From: an uncultured Clostridia bacterium
GTDB lineage: Bacteria > Bacillota > Clostridia > Oscillospirales > Oscillospiraceae
Assembly (NCBI GenBank): GCA_945877365.1
Contig: CAMCRV010000004.1
Location: 31,408-95,407 of the forward strand
Direction: 5' to 3'
Length of the DNA stretch: 64,000 nt
The notes beneath the pieces are model-generated. The model saw only the letters and a program-made list of their open reading frames with translations, did not search any database and was not told where the DNA came from. Positions 50,419 to 59,676 of the stretch are shown here, in pieces. The position numbers and the translations under genes were made by a program. The first letter of the stretch is position 1. Each line of letters opens with the position of its first letter.

Positions 50419-50447
50419 GTGCCGGGACAGCTCAGCTGTCCCGGCAC
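50419..50447. repeat. 14-bp perfect hairpin flanking repeat F copy 1
   Basis: GTGCCGGGACAGCT / AGCTGTCCCGGCAC separated by one base. There is no T tract in either direction. Confidence 0.75.
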
Positions 50448-50490
50448 TTATCCTGTCAATTAGAAAGTCATCTGCTCCATACGGGGTAAT

Positions 50491-51618
50491 TCAGCAGCAT
50501 TCCAGAATGAACTGTCCCATCTCATCCACCAAATCTTCCGCCTGAGGAAAGACACCCATGGCGTTCAGATAGCCATGCCCCATGCCGTTGTAAACCACAA
50601 CCTTCACCGGCACACCTGCATCCTGAAGCTTATGCGCCCAGGCGATGGTGTCGTTTTTCAGGAAGTCCAACGCCCCCACCGAGAGGAAGGTGGGCGGATT
50701 TCCGTCGGCTCCGAAGCTGTAGGGATTGCACCAGGGATCCGGTTCCCGAATCCCGAAGGAGCCGTCCAGACTCCGAACCATCATCTCCGTCTGCCTTACC
50801 ACGCATCGGGAGAGCCTTCTCTGCTTCGGCTCATAGGAAAAGTTTTTGCCGTCAAGCCTGTAATAGGCATCCTCTACGCAGAACATATTCAGCGTTGGAT
50901 ACAGCAGCAGCTGCCCCCGCACCATGCCGGTTCCCCTGGCACGGGTGGAGCAGGACTGAGCCAGATTTCCGCCTGCGCTGTCGCCGGTGACAAAAACACG
51001 GGTCGGATCGATTTTCAGATCGTCAGCCCTGTCATGAATCCATTCCAGCACCCGAAAGCAGTCCTCATAGGGTGTGGGATATGGATTTTCCGGCAGCAAA
51101 CGGTATGCGGCGCTGACCACAACCATGTGGAATTTCTCCACAAATACCTTCCACACCTCATCATAGGGTGGGATTCCGCCGCCGATGAATCCGCCTCCGT
51201 GCATGAAATACAGGCAGGAGCAGCCCGGCCGGCAGGCCTCGCTTCGATAGATCCGGATGGGAATCTCATAACCGCTCCCGGCGGGAACCGTCATATCCAG
51301 AAGGTCAATTCCCCTCCGCACGCAGACGGCGCTGGAGATACGGTCACAGTTTTTCCGGAAGGAGGCAATGGATTTGGAATCTGAGTGAATTTTCATGCGA
51401 TCCAGAAGAAAGTCCGGCAGCAGAGCCATCTTTTTGGCATTCCGTCCCAGCGGACCACCCAGCAGCCGTGGGTCGATGGCCAGCTCCGAGCCTGCGTCCG
51501 GAGCATATTTTATGGTCACCGGCAGATTGCCGTCCATTACGGTATGCGCGGTGGCCTTCAGATCCATCAGAAATTCCTCGGTGTACCATTTGTGATCCCA
51601 GCTCTTTTTCGTCTTCAT
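50491..51618 (-). CDS. Alpha/beta hydrolase, hormone-sensitive-lipase-type esterase
   Basis: This 375-residue esterase has the oxyanion-hole motif FMHGGGFIGGG and the nucleophile elbow VTGDSAGGN. The acid is in VGALDFLKND and the catalytic His in GMGHGYLN. It lacks a signal peptide, so it acts in the cytoplasm on short acyl esters. TGAGGT 8 bases upstream supports the ATG at 51618. A minus-strand promoter TTGACT-N17-TACAAT (51721-51749) lies upstream. It stands alone. Confidence 0.9.
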   Translation of the reverse strand: MKTKKSWDHKWYTEEFLMDLKATAHTVMDGNLPVTIKYAPDAGSELAIDPRLLGGPLGRNAKKMALLPDFLLDRMKIHSDSKSIASFRKNCDRISSAVCVRRGIDLLDMTVPAGSGYEIPIRIYRSEACRPGCSCLYFMHGGGFIGGGIPPYDEVWKVFVEKFHMVVVSAAYRLLPENPYPTPYEDCFRVLEWIHDRADDLKIDPTRVFVTGDSAGGNLAQSCSTRARGTGMVRGQLLLYPTLNMFCVEDAYYRLDGKNFSYEPKQRRLSRCVVRQTEMMVRSLDGSFGIREPDPWCNPYSFGADGNPPTFLSVGALDFLKNDTIAWAHKLQDAGVPVKVVVYNGMGHGYLNAMGVFPQAEDLVDEMGQFILECC

Positions 51619-51720
51619 ATTGGTTACCTCATCTCTTTTTTCCAATCGTCACACCATGCACCACGCAATTGCCCGGGAATCCCATCCCCACCAAGTCCGC
51701 AGCCGTCAGCCTTTTTCTTC

Positions 51721-51749
51721 ATTGTATTGCATACCCCGGACAAAGTCAA
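51721..51749 (-). promoter_or_regulatory. Promoter of the esterase gene
   Basis: On the minus strand TTGACT, 17 bases, TACAAT. A CAATCGATTG palindrome (51747-51756) overlaps the -35 edge. Confidence 0.62.
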
Positions 51750-51857
51750 TCGATTGAGGGAATGGGAGCGGGATGAGCGGTGACCTGCTCCCCTTGCAAA
51801 AGGGGGAGGAACCTGATATACTGTAATATACAGATCGGCATAAGTCAGAAAACCGAC

Positions 51858-52014
51858 AAATTGGAATTTAGTGAGCTCAAAGGCCCCCTTGTGTAAAGGG
51901 GGCTGTCAGCGAAGCTGACTGGGGGATTGACAACCCCTCCGGCAAAAATCAATAGATTTTTGCCACCTCCCCTTACACAGGGGAGGCTTTGGGCATCCCC
52001 ACAAATAACAATTT
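51858..52014 (-). repeat. Intergenic repeat family A, copy 4
   Basis: A complete, uninterrupted copy with all four hairpins. It separates the divergent esterase genes. The rest of this gap (51619-51857, 52015-52082) holds the promoter above and a CTCCCCTTGCAAAAGGGGGAG hairpin at about 51788. Confidence 0.87.
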
Positions 52015-52082
52015 CTCAAGCGGCTGCGTAAAAACGATAAGCACATACTGAAATATATCCTTGTATTTAAGGTCGGATAATT

Positions 52083-52844
52083 ATGAATTTCATTCAATGT
52101 GAATTTCCCTCGGATACCCTGCACACCTATGTGCAGCTGACGGTGCTTCTGCCCAAGACCATGGCAACGCCCCTGATGCAGCCCCGGCAGAAGGATTGCT
52201 ACCCCGTGCTGTATCTGCTCCACGGGGCGCTGGAATCCGGCAACAACTGGGTCTACCGTACCGACCTTGCTCAGCTGGTGGATCAGAAGGAGATGGCCGT
52301 GGTGCTGCCCTTCGTGGGCAACTCCTTCTATCTGGACGAGCCGGAGGGCCTGCCCTACTTTACCTATCTGACGGAGGAGCTGCCGGAGTATCTGGGAAGA
52401 ACCTTCCCCCTGTCCCATAGCCGGGAGGAAACCTTTATCGGTGGGCTGTCCATGGGGGGCTATGGCAGCCTTTATGCGGCTCTGCGGAAGCCCGGGCAGT
52501 ACGGCAAGGTATTTTCCCTGTCCGGAGCCATGGATATCCGCACCACTGCCAGCTTTGTCAGCAACTGCGGCGCGCCCCTGCCCAGCCAGCTGCGCTGCCG
52601 CAAGGCGCTTCATGGCGGCCCCTATGACATTTTCCCCCTGGTGGAGCAGGCGGAGCTACAGACCATGCCCTCCCTGTTTCTGGCCTGCGGCACCGAGGAT
52701 GCCCTGATCCGGGACAACCGGCTCATGGTGCAGGCTCTGGAAAACCGGGGGATTCCCTTTACCTATCAGGAAGGACCCGGCGGTCACGACTGGGGCTTCT
52801 GGCGGCCATGGCTGACCCGGGCCGTTTCGTTTCTGATTCCGTAA
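52083..52844 (+). CDS. Putative esterase (EstA/esterase D-like)
   Basis: This 253-residue alpha/beta hydrolase belongs to the putative esterase family that includes tributyrin esterase and acetylxylan or feruloyl esterases. PVLYLLHGALESGNNWVYRT precedes the nucleophile elbow IGGLSMGGYGSLYAAL. The acid is in ACGTEDALIRDN and the His in GPGGHDWGFW. There is no signal peptide. It is 24 bases upstream of the AraC-GH39 fusion gene, which suggests deacylation of an acylated oligosaccharide. Confidence 0.88.
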   Translation: MNFIQCEFPSDTLHTYVQLTVLLPKTMATPLMQPRQKDCYPVLYLLHGALESGNNWVYRTDLAQLVDQKEMAVVLPFVGNSFYLDEPEGLPYFTYLTEELPEYLGRTFPLSHSREETFIGGLSMGGYGSLYAALRKPGQYGKVFSLSGAMDIRTTASFVSNCGAPLPSQLRCRKALHGGPYDIFPLVEQAELQTMPSLFLACGTEDALIRDNRLMVQALENRGIPFTYQEGPGGHDWGFWRPWLTRAVSFLIP

Positions 52845-52868
52845 TACACACAGCAGGGGAGAACGGCC

Positions 52869-55262
52869 ATGTATGATTTTGCCTTTGTGTTCCAAAAGTC
52901 GGAGCCGAGCCATACCCATATGGATATCGAGTTTTTCTATGTTCTGGACGGCACTGCCCTGTTTACCCTGGAGGGCAGGCAGTACCGGCTGGCCAAGGAC
53001 GATTTTCTGGTGGTGAATGTGGACAAAAGCCACGCCTATCGCACAGAGGGGGATTTTCTGGGGGCCTGCCTGCACATCTCCTATTCCCGTCTCTGCTCCC
53101 TGCTGAAGCAGAGCATCGTGTTTTTCTGGTGCAACACCGCCGCCGGGAATCCGGAGGCCTGCGACGAGCTGCGCAGAATCTTCCGAAAAATTGTCTCGGA
53201 GGAGTACCTGAATCAGGGGAGAGATGTGATCTACCTCAACAGCCTGTTTTATGAGCTGCTCCATGTCCTGACCACGGATTTCCTGCTGAGCCAGGGGGAC
53301 GAGCATTATTCCCAGCAGACCCAAAACTTTGACGCCCGGAAGCAGCAGATTGCGGAATATATCCAGAACAATTTTGACAAGTCCATTCGTCTGGAGGATC
53401 TGTCCGGGCACCTGTTTCTCAGCTATGCCTACCTGTCCAAGTACATAAAGCGAACCTTCGGCATGGGCTTTGCGGAGTATCTCAATCAGGTGCGGCTGAA
53501 TTTTGCTGTCTCCCAGCTGCTGCACACCGATCTGTCCATTGTCCGCATCGCCATGGAGTCGGGGTTTGCCTCCTCTGCGGCTCTGAACAAGGCATTCCGG
53601 CAGGCCTACAGCATGACACCTACGGAGTACCGCCGCCAGTGGATTCAGAAGAATGGCGCCTCGCCCACCGGTCAGCAGGCTCAGACAGATATCCGCAAGC
53701 AGCTGGAGCGGCATTTTGACCACATTCTTGCTCCCCAGCAGGAAACGGCAAAGCAGTCTGCCCTGACGGTGGCGCTGCAAAATCCGCCCAAACGGGTGCT
53801 GAAGCGGAACTGGTGCAAAATGATCAACATCGGTACAGCAGTGGATCTGCTGCAGTCGGATGTGCAGAACCATCTGCTGATTCTGCATCAGGAGCTGCAA
53901 TTTGAATATGTGCGGTTCTGGGATCTTCACTCCCGGGGAATGCAGCTGGGGGATGCCCACAGCGGCTTCAATTTCAATAAGCTGGATCAGGCCATTGATT
54001 TTCTCCTGCAAAACGGCATGAAGCCCTACATCGAGCTGCGGCCCAAGCCCAAGAAGGTGCTGCGCTCTGCCTTTGATGTGATCCAGCAGGATAACTTCGA
54101 CATCACAGAGGATATGGGGGAAATCTGCAATTTCATACGGAAGCTGTTTATCCACCTGCTGAACCGCTACAACGCCCGGCGGCTGGAGACCTGGTATTTC
54201 GAGTTCTGGAGCCCGGAGTCCGAGCAGAACCCGGCGGAGCGGGATATCCTGCCCCTTCAGAAAAGGTATCTGGCTCTGTTCGAGACTGTGGCCGGCCAGA
54301 TCCGGGAGCTGTGCCCCGGGGTGCGGATTGGCGGCTCCGGGCTTTCCCTGCGGTTCGGCCCGGAGCCGGTGCAGCAGCTGCTGGCACTGTGGCAGGAATC
54401 CGCCCAGCAGCCGGATTTTATTTCCCTGTATTACTTCCCGTATCTTCAAAATTCCGAGGAAAAATTCCGGAATCAGAGCCGCAACACTGGCCTGCTGCGG
54501 CAGACGCTGGAGCAGACCCGTCAGATCATGGAACGCTCTGGTTTCGGAGATAAACCCCTTCATGTGACGGAGTGGAACTTTTCCGTCTCCCACCGCAATA
54601 CCCTCAATGACAGCTGCATGAAGGGTGCCTATCTGGTGCGGGACATTCTGGAAGGTCTGGAACTGGCGGATATCATGGGCTACTGGGTTGGCTCAGATCT
54701 CTTCGGTGCCCATTCCGATTCCCTGTCCCGGATCTACGGCGGCGGTGGCCTGCTGTCCCGGGACGGTATCCGCAAGCCTGCCTTCTACGCCTTTGACTTT
54801 ATGAACCACATGGGGCGGTATGTCCGCAAGCGGGAGGATTCCTATATCGTTACCGACAACGGAAACGGAAACTGGCGCATTGTCTGCCACAACCTGAAAA
54901 ACCTGAACCACCAGTATTCCCTGATGAACGAGGGGGAAATTCTCATCTCCCAGCAGGATACCTTCTTCGAGGATCTGAAGAAGCGCACCATTCACTTCAG
55001 CCTGCCGGGGAAGCGGTCAGAAACCTACCTGCTGAAATGCCTGACGGTGAACCAGCATTATGGAAGCCTGCAGGACGAATGGGTGTCCATGTCCAGCCCG
55101 GAGGATATGAGCCGGGATGAGATCAAGTACCTCAGCCGCATTGTCACCCCCAAAATGGTGGTGAAACGGCTGGTGGCGGAAAACGGGAAGCTGTCCTTTG
55201 ACATCACCATGGAGCCAAATGAGATCACCTACCTGCACCTGACCCATCAGTTTACGGAATAA
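52869..55262 (+). CDS. AraC-type regulator fused to a GH39-like glycosidase domain
   Basis: This 797-residue fusion has an N-terminal cupin-like sensor region (1-130), then two AraC helix-turn-helix motifs (about 156-257; QIAEYIQNNFDKSIRLEDL ... YLSKYIKRTFG ... IAMESGFASSAALNKAFRQA). From about 315 it becomes a TIM barrel like GH39 beta-xylosidases. The family WNEP acid/base motif reads WSPE here (Ser448, Pro449, Glu450), while the nucleophile Glu568 in HVTEWNFS is kept. A C-terminal beta domain follows. It may sense rather than cleave sugars. It has no signal peptide. Confidence 0.87.
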   Translation: MYDFAFVFQKSEPSHTHMDIEFFYVLDGTALFTLEGRQYRLAKDDFLVVNVDKSHAYRTEGDFLGACLHISYSRLCSLLKQSIVFFWCNTAAGNPEACDELRRIFRKIVSEEYLNQGRDVIYLNSLFYELLHVLTTDFLLSQGDEHYSQQTQNFDARKQQIAEYIQNNFDKSIRLEDLSGHLFLSYAYLSKYIKRTFGMGFAEYLNQVRLNFAVSQLLHTDLSIVRIAMESGFASSAALNKAFRQAYSMTPTEYRRQWIQKNGASPTGQQAQTDIRKQLERHFDHILAPQQETAKQSALTVALQNPPKRVLKRNWCKMINIGTAVDLLQSDVQNHLLILHQELQFEYVRFWDLHSRGMQLGDAHSGFNFNKLDQAIDFLLQNGMKPYIELRPKPKKVLRSAFDVIQQDNFDITEDMGEICNFIRKLFIHLLNRYNARRLETWYFEFWSPESEQNPAERDILPLQKRYLALFETVAGQIRELCPGVRIGGSGLSLRFGPEPVQQLLALWQESAQQPDFISLYYFPYLQNSEEKFRNQSRNTGLLRQTLEQTRQIMERSGFGDKPLHVTEWNFSVSHRNTLNDSCMKGAYLVRDILEGLELADIMGYWVGSDLFGAHSDSLSRIYGGGGLLSRDGIRKPAFYAFDFMNHMGRYVRKREDSYIVTDNGNGNWRIVCHNLKNLNHQYSLMNEGEILISQQDTFFEDLKKRTIHFSLPGKRSETYLLKCLTVNQHYGSLQDEWVSMSSPEDMSRDEIKYLSRIVTPKMVVKRLVAENGKLSFDITMEPNEITYLHLTHQFTE

Positions 55263-55263
55263 A

Positions 55264-55306
55264 GAATCCCCGTTTCCGGTGATTATCCGGAAACGGGGGA
55301 TTTTTT
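55264..55306. terminator. Bidirectional terminator between the AraC-GH39 and DUF554 genes
   Basis: A perfect 13-bp stem TCCCCGTTTCCGG/CCGGAAACGGGGA is followed by TTTTTT. Confidence 0.9.
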
Positions 55307-55309
55307 CGA

Positions 55310-56014
55310 TTATCCCACCAGAGCCGTCCAGGCGGCACTGACAAAGAACACCAGAATCAGGGCAGGCAGCAGGTTCAGCACCTTCAGATCCCGCTTGATT
55401 CCCGTCAGCCGCAGTCCGGCGCAGAGGGTAATGATGCCTCCGGCGGCGGAGAAGTCAGCGATCATCTCCGGGGTGATGAAGGGCTGTACCAGACCGGAAA
55501 TCAGAAACAGGCAGGCATAGACCAGAGCCTGAGGGATGCACAGCACCGGCACAATTTTACCCAGCAGAGAGCCGAAGATCACGGCGGTGACAAAATCCAG
55601 AATGGCCTTGGTGACGAGAATGCTGCCGTCTCCGGTGAGTCCCTCATTCAGGGCACCGTACCAGCCGGTGCCGCCGCAGCAGAACAGCACCACCACGGCG
55701 CTGACCTGAATCAGGAAGCTCTCATCGGCGCTGGTGCCTTTCATCAGCTTTCCCACCACGGAGGTGACACCCTGGTTCACCCGCTTTTCCAGCTGGATCA
55801 ATTCGCCCGCAATGCAGCCCAGAATCACTGCCAGCACCACTGCGGACAGGGTGTGCTGCCGCAGAATCAGCACGATTCCCATGGTGATGGCGGCGATGCC
55901 CAGAATGTTGTTCAGGGCGGTTTTCAGGGTTTCCGGCAGCTTTTTCCCGATGAACAGTCCCACCACTGCACCGGCGAAGGTGGCGCAGACATCGGTTGTA
56001 ATTCCTATTGGCAT
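55310..56014 (-). CDS. DUF554 family membrane protein
   Basis: This 234-residue protein has about seven membrane helices and family strings such as CATFAGAVVGLFIGKKLPE, ILGCIAGELIQLEKRV and LFCCGGTGWYGALNEGLTGD. Members are annotated as uncharacterised transporters. TAAGGAGAGA precedes the ATG. Its promoter on the minus strand is TTGACC-N17-TATAAT (56081-56109). It is divergent from the acyl-metabolism cluster. Confidence 0.88.
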   Translation of the reverse strand: MPIGITTDVCATFAGAVVGLFIGKKLPETLKTALNNILGIAAITMGIVLILRQHTLSAVVLAVILGCIAGELIQLEKRVNQGVTSVVGKLMKGTSADESFLIQVSAVVVLFCCGGTGWYGALNEGLTGDGSILVTKAILDFVTAVIFGSLLGKIVPVLCIPQALVYACLFLISGLVQPFITPEMIADFSAAGGIITLCAGLRLTGIKRDLKVLNLLPALILVFFVSAAWTALVG

Positions 56015-56080
56015 AGTCTATCTCTCCTTAATCATGCAATTTGGGGCGGCCCTTCTGGGGTTCGCCCCTTTCTAATGCAC

Positions 56081-56109
56081 ATTATAGGGCTCAAAAGTGC
56101 AAAGGTCAA
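56081..56109 (-). promoter_or_regulatory. Promoter of the DUF554 gene
   Basis: On the minus strand TTGACC, 17 bases, TATAAT. The remaining divergent region to 56339 holds a GGGGCG/CGCCCC hairpin in the DUF554 leader and a TATAAT at 56296-56301 for the kinase gene. I see nothing else in it. Confidence 0.7.
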
Positions 56110-56339
56110 TTTGGTTATTTGCCCCTTCCTGCCCGGAAATTTGCTGCTGTTGTCCGGGCGTCCGGAGTGCTTTCTTGGGGGAGGACAAAATTGAACTCTC
56201 TTTTTTTGCTCTGCTGCTCCGCAATTCGTGGGGAAACAACAATTTTTACCCGATTCGGCATAAAAAATCGGAAAGCCCCCGGCCGGAAAAATTCCTATAA
56301 TGAAGCCACGAAAACAAAGAAAAAACAGGAGGTTACCCC

Positions 56340-57446
56340 ATGAGCTATCGCATTTTAACCATCAATCCCGGTTCCACTTCCACGAAGGTTGGCTGCTTTG
56401 AGGGCGAAAAAGAGCTGTTCACCGTGAATGTGGCTCACGAGGCTTCCGAGCTGGCAAAGTTCGACGGCATCTCCGCCCAGCTGCCCTATCGGAAGCAGAC
56501 CATTCTGGCAGCGCTGGAGGAAGCCGGAATCGACCTTGCCACCATGGATGCCTTTGTGGGCAGAGGCGGCGGTCTGCTGGCAGTGGAGGGCGGCACCTAT
56601 GAGATCAATGATGTGCTGCTGGATCATGCCATCCGGGGCGCCAACGGTGTGCAGCATCCGGCTCAGCTGGGACCCCAGCTGGCAAGAGGCTTCGCCCAGC
56701 AGTATGGCAAGCCCTGCTTTGTGGTGAATCCTCCCGATACCGACGAGTTGACCCTCTGCGCCAGAATCACCGGCATCAAGGGCGTTTACCGGAATGTCCA
56801 CCTCCATGCCCTGAACCTGAAGGAGACCGCTATCCGTCACGCTGCATCCATGGGAAAGCGCTATGAGGACTGCAATTTTGTGGTCTGCCACATCGGCGGC
56901 GGCATCTCCATCTCCGCCCATCAGCAGGGCAGAATGATCGACGGCAACGACATTGTGGGCGGTGAAGGCCCCATGGCTCCCACCCGCTGCGGCGCGGTTC
57001 CCGCTGCCGAGCTGATCCGCTACTGCTATGCCCATGAGAACAGGAAGGAAGTCTCCTCTCTGTGCACCAAGTCCGGCGGCTTTGTCAGCCATCTGGGCAG
57101 CTCCGATGCCCGGGAGGTCTGCGCTATGGCAGCAAATGGCAACCGGTATGCCGCCCTGGTGTGGGATACCATGGTGTATCAGGTCATCCGCTACATCGGC
57201 GCCATGGCCGGCGTTCTCCACGGCAAGGTGGACGGCATCCTGCTGGGGGGCGGCATGGTCCACAACAGGGAGCTGGTGGCATCCATTACCGATGCCTGCT
57301 CCTGGATCGCTCCCGTAACCGCCTATCCCGGGGAGTTTGAGCTGGAGGCCATGGCTGCCGGCGCCATCCGGGTGCTGGAGGGGAAGGAGCAGGCCAAGGT
57401 CTATACCGGTAAGCCCTGCTGGAGCCCCGACGAGCTGGAGGTCTAA
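56340..57446 (+). CDS. buk: Butyrate kinase family protein
   Basis: This 368-residue ASKHA-fold kinase makes ATP and a short-chain acid from an acyl phosphate. The N-terminal phosphate loop is ILTINPGSTSTKVGCFEGEK. VVCHIGGGISISAHQQGRMI and DGNDIVGGEGPMAPTRCGAV are the second and third signature regions, and GILLGGGMVHN contacts the adenosine. Length and order fit butyrate or branched-chain fatty acid kinase rather than acetate kinase. CAGGAGG precedes the ATG. It is the first gene of the acyl cluster. No phosphate butyryltransferase of the usual kind is adjacent; a Pta-like gene lies 2.7 kb downstream. Confidence 0.93.
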   Translation: MSYRILTINPGSTSTKVGCFEGEKELFTVNVAHEASELAKFDGISAQLPYRKQTILAALEEAGIDLATMDAFVGRGGGLLAVEGGTYEINDVLLDHAIRGANGVQHPAQLGPQLARGFAQQYGKPCFVVNPPDTDELTLCARITGIKGVYRNVHLHALNLKETAIRHAASMGKRYEDCNFVVCHIGGGISISAHQQGRMIDGNDIVGGEGPMAPTRCGAVPAAELIRYCYAHENRKEVSSLCTKSGGFVSHLGSSDAREVCAMAANGNRYAALVWDTMVYQVIRYIGAMAGVLHGKVDGILLGGGMVHNRELVASITDACSWIAPVTAYPGEFELEAMAAGAIRVLEGKEQAKVYTGKPCWSPDELEV

Positions 57447-57448
57447 CC

Positions 57449-57877
57449 ATGACTGCCAAACAGACACAGCTGATGGTGCTGCTTCAGGATCTGGTGCTGG
57501 CCTTTGTCATCAACTCCGCCGCTACCATTCTGAACGGCGGCTTTACGGAAACCGGCGTTTACCTTGTGGGAATGTTCATGGCCTTCTGCATCAACTACAC
57601 CGCAGGCCTGATCATCCCCGTGGAGAAGATCGGAGGCGGCATCGCCACCGCCCTGGGTCTGAAGGGCTTTGCCCACAAGCTGGTGCGGATCTTCATCATC
57701 AACGCCATTTTTGTCACCATCATCAGCTTCACCATCGCCCTGATCAACTGCGGCCCGGTGCCCAATATTCTGAGCATCTGGATTGCCACCTATCCTGCAT
57801 TGCATCTGGTGGGCTTTGTCACCAGCGTCCTCATTGAGGATTCCTGCATCCATCTGGCAAAAACCCTTGTGGATTAA
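57449..57877 (+). CDS. Small four-helix membrane protein (possibly DUF2798-like)
   Basis: This 142-residue protein starts 2 bases after the kinase stop. It has four predicted membrane helices (about 8-26, 33-55, 74-98, 105-126), with GLIIPVEKIGGGIATALGLK between helices 2 and 3. There is no enzymatic motif. Tight spacing puts it in the butyrate kinase transcript. It could be a transporter subunit or a membrane anchor. The family name is a guess. Confidence 0.7.
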   Translation: MTAKQTQLMVLLQDLVLAFVINSAATILNGGFTETGVYLVGMFMAFCINYTAGLIIPVEKIGGGIATALGLKGFAHKLVRIFIINAIFVTIISFTIALINCGPVPNILSIWIATYPALHLVGFVTSVLIEDSCIHLAKTLVD

Positions 57878-57911
57878 TTCGTTATCAAAAACCGGAAAGG
57901 AGTTATGCGAT

Positions 57912-59249
57912 ATGAACAAAAACATGAACCAGACAACCCTTCACCCCTACAGCAGAAGCGTATCCATCATCGGCGTGGGCTGTACACCCTTTATGTACAC
58001 GGTAGACAACGAGGAAACCAACGGTTTGACCGAGGGCGAGCTGTTCGGCTATGCCGCCCTGAAGGCCATGGAGGATGCCGGCGTTTCCCCCAAGGATGTG
58101 GATTACTACTTCCATGGTGAGGCCAGCCCCCTCAACGGCTCCAACTACCTGACCCCCAACATCCAGATCGGCAACTGGTTTGGCATGAAGGGCAAGGGCT
58201 CCATCCACCACAGCGAGGCCTGCTGCACCGGGTACCTGGCCATTGAGCAGGCAGTCAACGCCGTGGCCTCCGGCAAGTACAACTGCGTCCTCACCGGCTG
58301 CGTGGAGTTCGGCGACTCCGTCCCCGCTCCCTTCGGCCCCAACGACACCGTGGAGACCCCCAAGCACCCCTACAAGCGGGAGAAGATGACCATGGATCGG
58401 TTCCTGGCCACCACCATGTGGCTGTACGACCGCAACTACGCCCGCTCCTTCATCGCCCCCATGAACCTGATCTACGACGATGTGGCTGAGGACTATGTCC
58501 GCACCCGGAAGATCACTCCCGAGCAGATGGACGACACCCTGAACTGGATGGCCATCAACAACCGCCGCAACGCCGCCAAGAACCCTCTGGCTCTGGAGCG
58601 CAAGGAGTTTGCCGAAATCGCAAAGGAAAAGGGCTTCGACAATGTGATGGACTATATGCGCTCTCCCTACAACCCCAAAATGGGCGACCTGCTGCGGATG
58701 GAGGGCATGGAGCGCAAGTGCGACGGCGCTGCCGCCTGCATCGTCTGCGCCACCGAGATGATCCCCCAGATTGCCAGGAACCTGAAGCACAAGCCCATTG
58801 AGGTGCTGGGCATCGGCTCTGCCGCCTGCGAGTCCACCAATCCCCACTTTGAAATTCGCGCCACTGAGGAGGCAGTCCGTCAGGTCTACGAGCTCACCGG
58901 CGTAAAGCCGGAAGAGCTGGATCTGTTCTTCGCCAACGACTTCATCATCACTTCCCACCTGTATGCCGCTGAGGTGGCAGGCTACCTGCCCTACGGCGAG
59001 GGCTGGAAGTACATCTGTGAGGGCCGCACCGCCTATGACGGCGATAAGCCCATCAACACCAACGGCGGCCGTACCTCCTTCGGCCATGCCCACGCCGCAT
59101 CCGGTCTGGCTGATGTCTATGAGGCCTGTATGCAGATGCGCGGTGCGTGCGGCGAGCGTCAGGTGAAGAAGCTGCCCCGCACCACCATGCTCCGGGGCTA
59201 CGGCGGAAGCCAGAATGTGTGCACCATCATTCTGAGAACCAAGGACTAA
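57912..59249 (+). CDS. Thiolase-superfamily acyltransferase (SCP-x/archaeal type)
   Basis: This 445-residue condensing-type enzyme of the thiolase superfamily contains VSIIGVGCTPF at the N terminus. The nucleophile region is SEACCTGYLAIEQAVNAVAS (Cys104 or Cys105). The His motif is GGRTSFGHAHAASGLADVYE, with His392. The usual C-terminal Cys (CxGGG) is replaced by RGYGGSQNV, as in thiolases that work with a DUF35 partner. AAAGGAG precedes the ATG at 57912. The DUF35 gene follows by 13 bases, which fits the family's known partnership. Confidence 0.88.
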   Translation: MNKNMNQTTLHPYSRSVSIIGVGCTPFMYTVDNEETNGLTEGELFGYAALKAMEDAGVSPKDVDYYFHGEASPLNGSNYLTPNIQIGNWFGMKGKGSIHHSEACCTGYLAIEQAVNAVASGKYNCVLTGCVEFGDSVPAPFGPNDTVETPKHPYKREKMTMDRFLATTMWLYDRNYARSFIAPMNLIYDDVAEDYVRTRKITPEQMDDTLNWMAINNRRNAAKNPLALERKEFAEIAKEKGFDNVMDYMRSPYNPKMGDLLRMEGMERKCDGAAACIVCATEMIPQIARNLKHKPIEVLGIGSAACESTNPHFEIRATEEAVRQVYELTGVKPEELDLFFANDFIITSHLYAAEVAGYLPYGEGWKYICEGRTAYDGDKPINTNGGRTSFGHAHAASGLADVYEACMQMRGACGERQVKKLPRTTMLRGYGGSQNVCTIILRTKD

Positions 59250-59262
59250 GGAGGAACCGAAC

Positions 59263-59670
59263 ATGAGTATCAAGCTGGAAAAAGTTGTAGAGAAGTTCTA
59301 CCAGAATCTGGAAGAAGGCAAGATCACAGGTCGGAAGTGCTGCGCCTGCGGTGCTGTGGAATTTCCCCCTGTGTACGCCTGCAATGAGTGCGGCTGCTGG
59401 GATATGGAATGGGTGGAGATCGACGGTGAGGCCACCATGCACTCCATCGTTCTGCCTGCCGCCCTGTCCTCCAAGCCCGACTACAAGCCTCTGGGCAAGT
59501 ACGCCTACGGCGAGGTGGTGCTGAAGGAAGGCTCCCGGCTGAATGCCGTTGTCCGGGGCATCAGCAAGAAGAACCGGGCAGAGCTGCTGGAGAAGCTGCC
59601 GGTGAAGGTGAAGGCAGGCATCTATCAGCGCGACGGCTACAAGACCGTTGTCTTCGATCTGGACGAGTAA
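59263..59670 (+). CDS. DUF35 zinc-ribbon/OB-fold acyl-CoA-binding partner
   Basis: This 135-residue protein has an N-terminal helix, a rubredoxin-like zinc ribbon (CCACG ... CNECG, Cys residues about 27-48) and an OB-fold. In known systems DUF35 proteins bind the acyl-CoA and hand it to a thiolase or HMG-CoA synthase, or assist polyketide-type condensation. Its position directly after the thiolase-like gene supports the same role here. GGAGG precedes the ATG. Confidence 0.9.
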   Translation: MSIKLEKVVEKFYQNLEEGKITGRKCCACGAVEFPPVYACNECGCWDMEWVEIDGEATMHSIVLPAALSSKPDYKPLGKYAYGEVVLKEGSRLNAVVRGISKKNRAELLEKLPVKVKAGIYQRDGYKTVVFDLDE

Positions 59671-59676
59671 TACTAT

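Noticed and set aside
56296..56301. Full sigma-A promoter for butyrate kinase
   Set aside because: The TATAAT is clear but no -35 hexamer at 16-18 bases is convincing, so it is mentioned only as a -10.
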